Shown: piece by piece, positions 34,983-43,842 of the stretch
Position numbering within the stretch: the stretch's first letter is position 1
How the letters are laid out: every line of letters begins with the position of its first letter
From: Cellvibrio sp. PSBB006
Lineage (GTDB): Bacteria; Pseudomonadota; Gammaproteobacteria; Pseudomonadales; Cellvibrionaceae
NCBI RefSeq assembly: GCF_002162135.1
Contig: NZ_CP021382.1
Location: 2,788,001 to 2,852,000, forward strand
DNA length: 64,000 bases
Direction of reading: 5' to 3'
Program-made: the position numbers and the translations under genes
The notes under the pieces: model-generated
The model's input: the letters and a program-made list of their open reading frames with translations, nothing else
The model's database searches: none
What the model was told of the DNA's origin: nothing

Positions 34983-36224
34983 TCAAAGCGACGGTGCCAC
35001 ATACATATCTGGCAATTCGTTCTCAAACAACACCAGGGCATGACGGGAAAAATGCAGGAAATCCGCCGCGCCTTCGTGGCCTTCGTAAGGCACATAAAAA
35101 TGATCGCGCCCTTCACGCTCGCGGTTGGCGTTGCGCCAGACCATCATATAGGCCAGTTGTCGCGTCGTGGCGTTGGCTTTGATCGCCGGTAAGACGGTTT
35201 CCGTCCAAAACTTCGGGTTGGGCAATTTATCCTGGCCGCCTTCCGTCAACGCGGCGATTTTGCCTTTCTCATTGGCGATCTCAACAATCCCTTGCAGGCT
35301 GCGCGCGAAGTCTTGTTTTTGTTGTTCTGCCGGGGCCTCGTTGGCGGGGTGGCCGAGATCCCAGTAGTTGTCCAGGCCGATGATGTCGACATAGTCGTCG
35401 CCGGGGTAACCGTAGAGATAGTCGCGTTTGAAGTGGTTGATGTCCGTGCGGCTGCGGTCGGGCGAGAAGGCGTAGATCAGGTTGTGCACCTTGTTGTCAT
35501 CGCGCAGGTATTCCACAGTGAAGCGCCAGAGCGCGATGTAATCTGCTTCGCTGGCGTGGCCCTTGCCCCACCAGAACCAGTCGCCGTTGTGCTCGTGCCA
35601 GGGGCGGAAGATGAGCGGAATGTAATGCTTTTCGCCCTGCTCATCGGTCAGCGCCAACTGCTCGTTAAAGGCAACAAAAGCATCCAGATACGCCTTGAGC
35701 TGATCATGCTTGCTGCCGCCGGGAATGATCTCGGCCACAGTGGGCCGGGTATCCCAGGCATTGCCGCCGGTGGCCGGGCTGTTCATGTGCCAGCTGATGG
35801 TGATCACCCCGCCGCGTTGATAGGCCGCCTGAATCCAGCGGCGCATACGCGCGAAGTTAACCTTGTCGAGATTTTCCGGCGCATCCAGCTCCAGGTTGCC
35901 GATCTCCCAACCGTAGAGTGCGGGGTGAGAGTCGGTCACATCGCGCGCGTCGGAACGATCTTCGTCGCCTTCCCACAGCACGCCATAAGCCAGGGCGTCC
36001 TGATGGCCGAATAACACATGCTCGGGGCTTAATCGATGCAAATTCTGATAGAGCGCACGGGTTTGTGCGGTAGCTTTTGCGTCCACGAGAGACACAGCGT
36101 TAGCCGTGTGCTCCGGGTCGGAATCCGCGCAGGAGATGAGGATGAACAAGCTCGCCAAGGCGAGAAAGCAACGGGTGAATAAACAGGGTAGCCATTTAGC
36201 AGTAGCAGTGTGGGTTTTGATCAT
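34983..36224 (-). CDS. GH26 beta-mannanase lipoprotein (Man26C-like)
   Basis: A 413-residue enzyme that hydrolyses beta-1,4-mannan. A lipoprotein signal (LASLFILISC, Cys32) anchors it, probably to the outer membrane. The GH26 barrel shows HQDALAYG, ISWHMNSPATGGNAWD, the acid/base motif FRPWHEHNGDWFWWG (Glu211) and the nucleophile ALTEGGQD (Glu328). Size, lipobox and motifs are like Cellvibrio japonicus Man26C, which acts on mannan at the cell surface or periplasm. ATG at 36224 is chosen; the longer reading to 36530 has no signal peptide. Divergent from trmO. Confidence 0.93.
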   Translation of the reverse strand: MIKTHTATAKWLPCLFTRCFLALASLFILISCADSDPEHTANAVSLVDAKATAQTRALYQNLHRLSPEHVLFGHQDALAYGVLWEGDEDRSDARDVTDSHPALYGWEIGNLELDAPENLDKVNFARMRRWIQAAYQRGGVITISWHMNSPATGGNAWDTRPTVAEIIPGGSKHDQLKAYLDAFVAFNEQLALTDEQGEKHYIPLIFRPWHEHNGDWFWWGKGHASEADYIALWRFTVEYLRDDNKVHNLIYAFSPDRSRTDINHFKRDYLYGYPGDDYVDIIGLDNYWDLGHPANEAPAEQQKQDFARSLQGIVEIANEKGKIAALTEGGQDKLPNPKFWTETVLPAIKANATTRQLAYMMVWRNANREREGRDHFYVPYEGHEGAADFLHFSRHALVLFENELPDMYVAPSL

Positions 36225-36468
36225 GGGCAAACTCACGCAGATAGTTATGTTTAATGTTCTCCAAAGATGTGCTTTATGATTTTTTTCCGGGGACGCGCAC
36301 AATAAATTCGCCGGATTTGCCTGCTGTTGGACGCCCATACTACCAGCTAGGGCGAGATGCGGCGCCAACCAAATTGCTAAAAGTTTTTCCTTGGCCCGTT
36401 GCGTATTTTTCACTTGAGCAGGCTCGGTGAATTCCGTAGCCTTGCGGCTTTCACCTGCGGATAACCCC

Positions 36469-37185
36469 ATGGAATTCACCTTCCCCGCCATCGGAATCGT
36501 CCATTCCTGCTTCAAGGAAAAGTTTGGCATCCCCCGTCAACCGGGATTGGTGCCGCTGGCGCGCGCGCAATTGGAATTGCTACCTCCCTATGATGATCCC
36601 GCCGCGCTGGACGGCTTGGAAACTTGCAGCCACCTGTGGATTCAATTTGTGTTCCACGCCAACCGCCGCGAAGAGTGGAAACCCAGGGTCAAACCGCCGC
36701 GCCTCGGCGGCAATAAAAGCCTCGGTGTCTTCGCCACCCGATCACCGGTTCGGCCGTCTCCGATCGGTTTGTCCGTGGTGCGCCTGGAGGGTATTCATCA
36801 GGAAGAGGGCAAGCTGTGGCTGGCGTTATCGGGGGTTGATCTGCTCGACGGCACGCCGGTCCTGGATATCAAACCCTACGTGCCGTATGTGGATTGCGTG
36901 GCGGATGCGGTGAACGGGTTTGCGGCGGAAGCACCCCCACAAATGCCGGTACGCTTTTCTGCAACGGCCCTGGATTTCTGCGCGGATTATCACCGCAGCA
37001 ACGGGCTGGATCTTCAATCATTGCTGACGCAAATCCTGCAACAGGACCCACGCCCTTCGTATCAGACGCTCGATCCCGCCCGGGTGTATGGCATGCGCTT
37101 GCTGGATCTGGATATACGCTGGCGTTACGCAGCACAAAACGCAGAATCTTTTGCCCTCGTAACGGACGTCGTCGTCACTGGCTGA
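36469..37185 (+). CDS. trmO: tRNA N6-threonylcarbamoyladenosine methyltransferase TrmO (TsaA/YaeB)
   Basis: TrmO methylates N6 of t6A37 in threonine tRNA. The 238-residue product carries the YaeB signature: FPAIGIVHSCFKEKFGIPRQ, FVFHANRREEWKPRVKPP, GVFATRSPVRPSPIGLSVV and VLDIKPYVPYVD. The start at 36469 (MEFTFPAIG) is family-like; an in-frame ATG at 36427 adds 14 residues. The stop is 8 bases from the convergent fabF stop. Confidence 0.93.
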   Translation: MEFTFPAIGIVHSCFKEKFGIPRQPGLVPLARAQLELLPPYDDPAALDGLETCSHLWIQFVFHANRREEWKPRVKPPRLGGNKSLGVFATRSPVRPSPIGLSVVRLEGIHQEEGKLWLALSGVDLLDGTPVLDIKPYVPYVDCVADAVNGFAAEAPPQMPVRFSATALDFCADYHRSNGLDLQSLLTQILQQDPRPSYQTLDPARVYGMRLLDLDIRWRYAAQNAESFALVTDVVVTG

Positions 37186-37193
37186 TCAGCATG

Positions 37194-38468
37194 TTATTCA
37201 TTGGGCCACTTGCTTACTAGCAACGCCGCATTCACCCCACCAAAACCAAATCCATTACAAAGCGCATGTTGAACGCGCTGCTTTCTGCTGTGCAGCGGGA
37301 TGAAATCCAGACCCTGCAAATCGTCATCCACTTGCTCCAGATTCAGCGTGGCGGGTAACCGATCTTCTATCGTCGCCATCACCGTAAAGATGCTCTCCAC
37401 TCCACCGGCGGCTCCGAGCAAATGGCCGGTGGCTGATTTGGTGGAGGACACCGGCACTTGCGGCAAGTGCTCGCCAAACACCGCGCGCAAACTGGCCACT
37501 TCAGCGCGATCGCCCACCGGGGTGGAGGTTGCGTGAGCATTCACATAATGAATATCCGCCGGTTGCAAGTTTGCCATCGCCAGGGCGCGCCGCATGGCCG
37601 CTGCCGCACCGGCACCGTCTTCGGGTCCCGAGGTAATATGATGTGCATCGCTACTGGTGCCATAACCGCTCAATATCGCCAGCGGTGTCGCACCGCGGGC
37701 CAGTGCATGCTCCAGGGTTTCGATCACCAATAAACCGGCGCCCTCGCCCATCACAAAACCGGTGCGCTGCGCATCGAAGGGGCGCGATGCGGTGTGCGGT
37801 GTGTCGGCCTCTCTCGACAGCGCTTTCAGTGCATGAAAGCCTGCCAGGGACAGCGGATCAACACAGGCTTCTGTACCACCGACCAAAGCCACTCTGGCTT
37901 CACCGCTGCGAATCAGCCGCATGCCATCGCCAATCGCCTGAACACCGGCGGCGCACGCAGTTACTGGTGTGCCCAATGGGCCTTTAAAACCATAACGGAT
38001 AGAGACATTACCCGCCGCCAGGTTGGCGAGGAACGCCGGCACCGTAAACGGCGACAACTTGCGATAGCCCCGTTCATCCAGTGTTTTTTGTGCCTGGGTA
38101 ATGATGGAAAAGCCGCCGATGCCAGTGCCAATGATAGTGGCTGTGGCTTCCTGGTCGGCCAGACTTTGCGGATGCCAGCCGGCCTGGGCCAAAGCTTCCT
38201 GCGCCGCTGCCAGGGCATAAAGTGAAAACCGATCCAGCTTTTTACGCTCTTTCGGCTCAATGACCGCATCGGCATCGAACCCGGCTTCAGCATCCCGGGA
38301 AATGTCCGGCACCAGACCGGCGATGCGAATGGGGAAGTCGCTGATATCAAAACGATCAATAAAACTGATACCCGACTGACCGGCAATCAGCCGTTGCCAG
38401 ACCGGCTTGACACTACAACCGAGAGGGCTGACCATGCCCATACCGGTGACTACGATGGGTGAATTCAT
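37194..38468 (-). CDS. fabF: Beta-ketoacyl-ACP synthase II-type enzyme
   Basis: A 424-residue condensing enzyme of fatty acid elongation. The catalytic Cys-His-His triad is visible: TACAAGVQAI, NAHATSTPVGD and TKSATGHLLGAAGG. ATG at 38468 has GAGGTAT upstream. It stands alone, away from a fab or acpP cluster, and faces a divergent TetR-family gene, which suggests it is a regulated paralogue rather than the housekeeping FabF; that is inference. Confidence 0.9.
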   Translation of the reverse strand: MNSPIVVTGMGMVSPLGCSVKPVWQRLIAGQSGISFIDRFDISDFPIRIAGLVPDISRDAEAGFDADAVIEPKERKKLDRFSLYALAAAQEALAQAGWHPQSLADQEATATIIGTGIGGFSIITQAQKTLDERGYRKLSPFTVPAFLANLAAGNVSIRYGFKGPLGTPVTACAAGVQAIGDGMRLIRSGEARVALVGGTEACVDPLSLAGFHALKALSREADTPHTASRPFDAQRTGFVMGEGAGLLVIETLEHALARGATPLAILSGYGTSSDAHHITSGPEDGAGAAAAMRRALAMANLQPADIHYVNAHATSTPVGDRAEVASLRAVFGEHLPQVPVSSTKSATGHLLGAAGGVESIFTVMATIEDRLPATLNLEQVDDDLQGLDFIPLHSRKQRVQHALCNGFGFGGVNAALLVSKWPNE

Positions 38469-38542
38469 GATATACCTCATGTCTCGCTATTCGCTGTTGT
38501 GTTGCGCGTAAATCAGACAGATAACTCTACTCACCACCACCT

Positions 38543-38558
38543 TATGATCAAGATCATA
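38543..38558. promoter_or_regulatory. Candidate TetR-family operator
   Basis: A perfect inverted repeat TATGATC-AA-GATCATA lies 19 bases before the TetR gene start and 75 bases before fabF. Its location between the divergent genes is where a self-regulating TetR protein would bind. Confidence 0.5.
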
Positions 38559-38576
38559 TTCAGACACTAGCAGCCC

Positions 38577-39197
38577 ATGCCCTATCCCAAAGACCAGAAA
38601 ATCAAATCCCGTGCCCGTATCCTTAAATCGGCCACGGAGCTGTTTTTTCGCTACGGTTTTCAGAAGGTGTCCATCAACCAGATCATGAAAGAAGCGCGCA
38701 TGACCCACGGGGCGTTTTATGCGCACTTCGAATCCAAGGAAGCACTGTTTTCTGCGTCTTTTCTGGAAACCCTTAAGGATCGTGGACGGGCGCGACTGGT
38801 CAAGGCGCCGCTGCCAGTGAAAAAATTGATCGCCCTGGCAACCAGCTACCTCAATTTGCGTCAGCAGGAAAACCTGGAACCGGCGCCGGAAACCCTGCTG
38901 TTCAATGAAATTGGCCAGCACGACGAACGCATCCGCCCGCTGTTACAAAACTCCTACGACCACCTGCGCAAACTGCTTGAAAACCGTATTACCGCTATCA
39001 GCCGTCTGCAAAAACTCGACATTAACCCGAGCCTGATCAGCGACCGCGCCCGCGCCGTTCTCGCCTCGCTGGTCGGCGCCATCACCCTCGCCCGTATGCT
39101 TCCGGACGAAACCGAACGCTGCGCCATATTAAACGCCGCGCAAACGCAGATTCTGGCGTTGATGGGTGTGAAGCCACGGCAGCTGGTTGAACATTAA
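38577..39197 (+). CDS. TetR/AcrR family transcriptional regulator
   Basis: A 206-residue repressor-type protein. The N-terminal helix-turn-helix domain reads ILKSATELFFRYGFQKVSIN and QIMKEARMTHGAFYAHFESK, classic TetR. The C-terminal ligand domain is variable. Divergence from fabF and the palindrome between them suggest control of fabF, perhaps in response to an acyl compound; the ligand is unknown. Confidence 0.92.
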   Translation: MPYPKDQKIKSRARILKSATELFFRYGFQKVSINQIMKEARMTHGAFYAHFESKEALFSASFLETLKDRGRARLVKAPLPVKKLIALATSYLNLRQQENLEPAPETLLFNEIGQHDERIRPLLQNSYDHLRKLLENRITAISRLQKLDINPSLISDRARAVLASLVGAITLARMLPDETERCAILNAAQTQILALMGVKPRQLVEH

Positions 39198-39266
39198 CAG
39201 CGTGTCGGCAGGCGCTTTTATCAGTTTCTTAATTTCATCGACTCGTTCCATCACAAGGACATCACC

Positions 39267-39983
39267 ATGAAGGCCCTCAAACTCTTTTTACTCGCCGTGC
39301 CCCTGTCCCTCGCCGCCTGCAATGCCAGCATGCCGGAAATCTTGCAAACCAGTGCCGATGTAGCCAGTGCCAGTGGATATGGCAATCAGGCGCAGTTGGT
39401 ACGCGGCATCAAGGATGCGCTGGAGCTGAGCAGCGGGCGCGCTGCGACCAGCCTGTCGCAAACCGGCGGCTACAGTAACAATCCGCTGTACCGCATTGAG
39501 TTGCCGCAATCGGTCCAGCCTATCGCCAGCACCCTGCGCCAGTTCGGTTTGGGCGGCCAGTTGGATAAGGTCGAAACGCTAATGAACCAGGGCGCGGAGA
39601 AGGCAGCGGTTGAAGCGAAGGACGTCTTTATCAGTGCCGTGCGCAATATGACAGTGACGGACGCACTGGGGATTATTCGCGGTCACGACACGGCGGCCAC
39701 GGACTATTTCCGTCAGCAAACCGAGTCCACCCTGCGCCAGCGTTACCTGCCCATCATCCAGCAGAACCTGCGGCAGATCGGTTTTTACAACCAGTACCAA
39801 CAGCTGCTTGGTACCTATAAGCAACTCCCCATCGCCAACAAGCCGGACCTGGATCTCGAACAGCATGTGTTAAACCAGAGCCTGACGGCGTTATTCAAGG
39901 AAGTAGCTACCCAGGAACAACTGATCCGCAAGGACCCGGTTGAGCGCGGCAGTGCCATCATCGGTGCGGTATTCAGCAAGTAA
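39267..39983 (+). CDS. DUF4197 lipoprotein
   Basis: A 238-residue protein with a lipoprotein signal (LFLLAVPLSLAAC, Cys18) and a DUF4197 domain: GIKDALELSSGRAATSLSQ, LPQSVQPIASTLRQFGLGG, AEKAAVEAKDVFISAVRNM and TVTDALGIIRGHDTAATDY. The family is common in proteobacteria and bacteroidetes and has no settled role. AAGGA precedes the ATG. It is probably a separate unit from the TetR gene. Confidence 0.9.
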   Translation: MKALKLFLLAVPLSLAACNASMPEILQTSADVASASGYGNQAQLVRGIKDALELSSGRAATSLSQTGGYSNNPLYRIELPQSVQPIASTLRQFGLGGQLDKVETLMNQGAEKAAVEAKDVFISAVRNMTVTDALGIIRGHDTAATDYFRQQTESTLRQRYLPIIQQNLRQIGFYNQYQQLLGTYKQLPIANKPDLDLEQHVLNQSLTALFKEVATQEQLIRKDPVERGSAIIGAVFSK

Positions 39984-40115
39984 TTGGCGCCGGGCGGCGC
40001 GCAGCCACAGGATGAGCTGTGCTATCATGCCGCCCGTTTTTATCCCCCCGTTTCCACTCCCGATCAGAGATTCCCGTCAGGCGCGGGCCACAGTATTGCC
40101 AGAGGTCAGACTTTC

Positions 40116-41345
40116 ATGAGCAAGACGTCGTTAGACAAAAGCAAGATCAAATTCCTGTTGCTGGAAGGCGTTCACCAATCCGCGGTCAATACGCTTAACG
40201 CCGCCGGTTATACCAACATTGAATATCTGAAGACCGCCCTGGGCGAAGACGAATTGATCGAGCGGATTCAGGATGCCCATTTTGTCGGCCTGCGCTCGCG
40301 CACCCAACTGACCCGCCGCGTATTCGAAAATGCGCCCAAGCTGATTGCCGCCGGTTGTTTCTGTATCGGCACCAATCAGGTAGATCTGAAAGCGGCGCAG
40401 GAACACGGCGTTGCGGTTTTCAATGCACCCTACTCCAACACCCGCTCCGTCGCCGAACTGGTGATCGCCGAAGCTATCCTGTTGCTGCGCAACATTCCCG
40501 CAAAAAATGCCGTGTGTCATCGCGGCGGCTGGGATAAATCGGCTATCGGCTCTTACGAAATTCGCGGTAAAACCCTGGGACTGATCGGTTACGGCTCTAT
40601 CGGCAGCCAGACCAGCGTGCTGGCGGAAGGTCTGGGCATGAATGTCTGTTTTTACGACGTAATCACCAAGTTGCCCCTGGGCAATGCAACCCAGATGCGT
40701 AGCCTGGATGAGTTACTGAGCACAGCTGATATCGTCAGCCTGCATGTGCCGGAAACCCATGCCACACAAAACATGATCGGCGCGCGGGAAATCGGTTTGA
40801 TGAAGAAAGGCGCGATCCTGCTCAACGCTTCGCGCGGGACAGTGGTGGATATTGATGCTCTGGCCCAGGCAGTCCGGATCGGCCACTTGTCGGGCGCCGC
40901 CATTGATGTCTTCCCGGAAGAACCCAAAGCCAATGACGATGAATTTATCAGCCCCCTGCGCGGCCTGGACAACGTCATCCTTACCCCGCATATCGGCGGT
41001 TCCACCATGGAGGCCCAGGCGAATATTGGGGTGGAAGTGGCAGAGAAGTTAATTAAATATTCCGACAACGGCACCACTACCAGCTCGGTCAATTTCCCGG
41101 AAGTGGCTTTGCCTGGTCATCCGGATGCGCATCGCTTGCTGCACGTCCATGCCAACGTGCCGGGCGTGATGTCATCCATCAACAAAATCTTCTCCGACTT
41201 CAACATCAACATCGTCGCGCAATATCTGCAAACTAACGAGAAGGTTGGTTATGTGGTAGTGGATATTAATTCGCCGTATAGCGAGGAGGCGTTGGAGAAG
41301 TTGCGTAATGTGGAAGGGACGATTCGGTGTCGGGTGTTGTTTTAA
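40116..41345 (+). CDS. serA: D-3-phosphoglycerate dehydrogenase
   Basis: SerA oxidises 3-phosphoglycerate in the first step of serine synthesis. The 409-residue product has GLIGYGSIGSQTSVLAEGLG (NAD binding), the catalytic residues in NASRGTVVDIDAL, DVFPEEPKAND and LTPHIGGSTMEAQ, and a C-terminal ACT domain (VPGVMSSINKIFSDFNINIV) for serine feedback inhibition. The length equals E. coli SerA. AGAGG precedes the ATG at 40116; the longer reading from 39984 is spurious. Repeat copy C lies just downstream. Confidence 0.96.
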   Translation: MSKTSLDKSKIKFLLLEGVHQSAVNTLNAAGYTNIEYLKTALGEDELIERIQDAHFVGLRSRTQLTRRVFENAPKLIAAGCFCIGTNQVDLKAAQEHGVAVFNAPYSNTRSVAELVIAEAILLLRNIPAKNAVCHRGGWDKSAIGSYEIRGKTLGLIGYGSIGSQTSVLAEGLGMNVCFYDVITKLPLGNATQMRSLDELLSTADIVSLHVPETHATQNMIGAREIGLMKKGAILLNASRGTVVDIDALAQAVRIGHLSGAAIDVFPEEPKANDDEFISPLRGLDNVILTPHIGGSTMEAQANIGVEVAEKLIKYSDNGTTTSSVNFPEVALPGHPDAHRLLHVHANVPGVMSSINKIFSDFNINIVAQYLQTNEKVGYVVVDINSPYSEEALEKLRNVEGTIRCRVLF

Positions 41346-41380
41346 TTACGGCTAGAATTTACTTCGCACACCGTTTGTCA

Positions 41381-41470
41381 TTAGGGTGTTGATTTCGAAA
41401 ACGCATGAATACATCCCTGTAGCTCCCTCAAGTCGTCCCTGACTTGAGGGTTTCGAAATCAACACCCTAA
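41381..41470 (-). repeat. Palindromic intergenic repeat, copy C
   Basis: Perfect 20-base outer arms at 41381-41400 and 41451-41470 (TTAGGGTGTTGATTTCGAAA and complement). Inner hairpin CCCTCAAGTC/GACTTGAGGG at 41425-41434 and 41441-41450. The core ATGAATACATCCCTGTAGCT (41405-41424) is the reverse complement of that in copies A and B, so this copy is inverted. It fills the gap between the convergent serA and DUF368 stops and could terminate both. Confidence 0.9.
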
Positions 41471-41525
41471 CGCCAAACTCGCATCGGATTAATCTGCGAT
41501 TTACCAAAGAAAGCAACGCTAGTAC

Positions 41526-42470
41526 TTATCTCTTCAACCGATGCGCCACGTACTCGGTTACCACTACCAACAAAACTCCCGCCAACGCACTTAAACACGC
41601 TGCAAACAACATCGGCTCTACGCCAGTTACTGAGAGGTATTCAAACGGGCTGAGATTAGCTTGTTGCAAAACAACGATGTTGCCATCGCTATCTAGCGTC
41701 GTGGTCAGCACCTGCTTCCAGGGCCAGGTGACGTAGAGCGAGCCTACGAGGAAGCCGATCAGGGTCGCCAGTGTCGCGCGGTGGTAGCTCGTCAGCAGCC
41801 AGGAGAGGAAGCGGGAGAAGATGATCAGGCCGCAGATGCAGCCCAGGCCGAAGGCGAGGAGTTTGCCGATTTCGAGGTTGTGGATGGCGTTGAGGAAGAC
41901 CGGGTATAGGCCAACGAGTAAGAGGATAAAGCTGCCGGAAATGCCGGGTAATATCATGGCGCAGATGGCGACGAATCCGCCCAGGAAGAGTATCCAGGCG
42001 TAGCCCGGTAGCTGGGCCGGGGCCAGATTCGCTACGGCATAGATAAAGGCGGCGCCCATCAGTAGTGCAATCCAGTGGGGCAAGCGCCAGCTGGTTTGGG
42101 ATTTACCGAGCAGGTAAATTGAAGCTAACACCAGGCCGGAGAAGAATGCCCATACCAGGATGGGGTAGGTTTCCATGGCGATCAGTACGATGGCGGCGAA
42201 GGTTTTCAGACTGACGAGGATGCCGCCGAAGAGGGCGAGAAGGAAGTTGCCGTTGATGTAGCGCCAGGTGTTGGCGAGGCCGTCTGTCTTGAGCATCAGT
42301 AAAACGGCGGGGGTGCAGCGTTTGAGGGAGTTTAACCATTCATCATAAACGCCGGTGATAAAGGCGATGGTGCCGCCTGATACGCCGGGCACTACGTCCG
42401 CCGCGCCCATGCACATGCCTTTCAAAAAGATAACCAGATAATCCTTGATACTGCGCTGTTCTTGCGTCAA
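41526..42470 (-). CDS. DUF368 polyprenyl-phosphate transporter
   Basis: A 314-residue membrane protein with about eight to ten membrane segments. The DUF368 hallmarks are GMCMGAADVVPGVSGGTIAF near the N-terminus and MILPGISGSFILLLVGLYPVF in the centre (an inverted-topology repeat with Pro-Gly-x-Ser-Gly). DUF368 proteins, together with DedA proteins, have been shown to return undecaprenyl phosphate across the membrane for reuse in wall and glycan synthesis. Full length and monocistronic here. Confidence 0.9.
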   Translation of the reverse strand: MTQEQRSIKDYLVIFLKGMCMGAADVVPGVSGGTIAFITGVYDEWLNSLKRCTPAVLLMLKTDGLANTWRYINGNFLLALFGGILVSLKTFAAIVLIAMETYPILVWAFFSGLVLASIYLLGKSQTSWRLPHWIALLMGAAFIYAVANLAPAQLPGYAWILFLGGFVAICAMILPGISGSFILLLVGLYPVFLNAIHNLEIGKLLAFGLGCICGLIIFSRFLSWLLTSYHRATLATLIGFLVGSLYVTWPWKQVLTTTLDSDGNIVVLQQANLSPFEYLSVTGVEPMLFAACLSALAGVLLVVVTEYVAHRLKR

Positions 42471-42547
42471 AACAGTTTCCTCACGTCAGTGAATTCAAGC
42501 GGCAGGTGCCTCCGCTGGACTCACAGAGGCAAGGCATTCTACCGGTT

Positions 42548-43522
42548 TCACTCGTTGAAGAAATAGCTTTGGATATAGGTGAAGACCTGCGCGCGATATT
42601 CTGTGCTTTCGTTAACCAAATGATGCCCGGCATCGGCGATCAACTTGACCTCGGCGTTGGGTAATTTTTCGCGCAATTGTTCAAGGTTGTAGCGCCATTC
42701 CACAGTTCGATCGCCAGTTCCCTGTACAATCAGCATCGCTTTATCCAGCGGTTTGAAGTGGCGGAAACCTTCAGCCCAGATTTTCATGGCTGTAATCCAG
42801 ACCACAGACAGGTATTGCGATTGCAAGGGATCGCGGCGCGCGATGAAGTCAGCAAATTCCGGATCATGGGAGCTGGGGGTAAACCGCCGCGGCACATGGC
42901 TGACGAAACCTTTGAGCAGGCGGTAGAGCATACGGCCGGAGCGCCAGCCACGCGGCAAAATCAGCGGGGCACAAAGCGCAAATTTAGCGAAATCATCCGG
43001 TGAGTAACGCCAGCAATAGTTGAGCAACACAGCGCCGCCCATGCTTTGCCCCAGCGCAAAACGGTGTTGCGGTAAGAGATCCCGGGAGCGATTTAACAGA
43101 TCGGCAAGCACATCGGCGTAGTGATCGAAGGAATCAATTGATGCCGTCATGCCGCTGCTGAGTCCGTGGCCGGGCAAATCAAAAGCCAGGACGGCATACC
43201 CTTGTTGCAACGCCAATTGAATGGGATGGTGATACACCCCGACGTGATCGTAATAACCATGGACAATGACGACGGTGCCCTTGGGTTTTGGTGGTAACCA
43301 GTAGTGAGTCGCCACCCGGAAATTGTTGCTGTCGACACGCCCGAACCCGTGCACAACCTCAGGAAATTCGCGTGCGAAATTAATGTGGTAGTAGTCGAGA
43401 TAGGTTTGTGGATCAGCCTCCAGCGGCCATCGCCGATCCTGTTCGGCCACGAACTGAAGTGGCGGTAATTCCTCTGCCAAGCGAAACAGCAGTTCTTTAT
43501 CGAGTATCATGGAATCGGACAC
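42548..43522 (-). CDS. Alpha/beta hydrolase, monoacylglycerol lipase-like
   Basis: A 324-residue cytoplasmic serine hydrolase. Visible are HGYYDHVGVYHH (oxyanion loop region), the nucleophile elbow LGQSMGGAVLL and the catalytic His in DAGHHLVNES. The layout fits the Hydrolase_4/lysophospholipase group that includes PldB and monoglyceride lipases. No signal peptide. Substrate is unproven; a nearby in-frame Met at 43510 could also start the protein. Confidence 0.88.
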   Translation of the reverse strand: MSDSMILDKELLFRLAEELPPLQFVAEQDRRWPLEADPQTYLDYYHINFAREFPEVVHGFGRVDSNNFRVATHYWLPPKPKGTVVIVHGYYDHVGVYHHPIQLALQQGYAVLAFDLPGHGLSSGMTASIDSFDHYADVLADLLNRSRDLLPQHRFALGQSMGGAVLLNYCWRYSPDDFAKFALCAPLILPRGWRSGRMLYRLLKGFVSHVPRRFTPSSHDPEFADFIARRDPLQSQYLSVVWITAMKIWAEGFRHFKPLDKAMLIVQGTGDRTVEWRYNLEQLREKLPNAEVKLIADAGHHLVNESTEYRAQVFTYIQSYFFNE

Positions 43523-43842
43523 TCAGGCCTCTCTGGGTAAAGTAGTGTTAAACAAAATCACAGGCCCGGGCTTCCACGTAAGACTTGATCCTCTGGATGC
43601 AATTCCCTGGATGCAAAGGGCTGAGGTAAATTCCCCTCTGTCGGGGATACAAAATGATTACCTGACTTATGCCCCGCGATGATGCAGCGCATACTGTAAC
43701 CGGTTCATAAACATAACGCGACCCGAGCGATGCCAACCCTACGCTGCGGAAGCCGTTGATGACACTGACGACAGTCGAACGCGCTTGATCTATAATTCGC
43801 GGAGTATAACTATAACGATCACTGACAAGCTGTGGGACTCTC
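43523..43842. other. Divergent intergenic region
   Basis: About 320 bases separate the leftward lipase-like gene from the rightward AraC gene. A TATAAT at 43791-43796, 47 bases before the AraC start, is a plausible -10 box, but no matching -35 is evident. A leftward frame here (43548-44006) overlaps the AraC gene and looks spurious. Confidence 0.45.

Noticed and set aside
35292..36014. 240-codon open frame on the plus strand
   Set aside because: Antisense shadow of the GH26 mannanase gene; composition is that of a mirrored codon frame.
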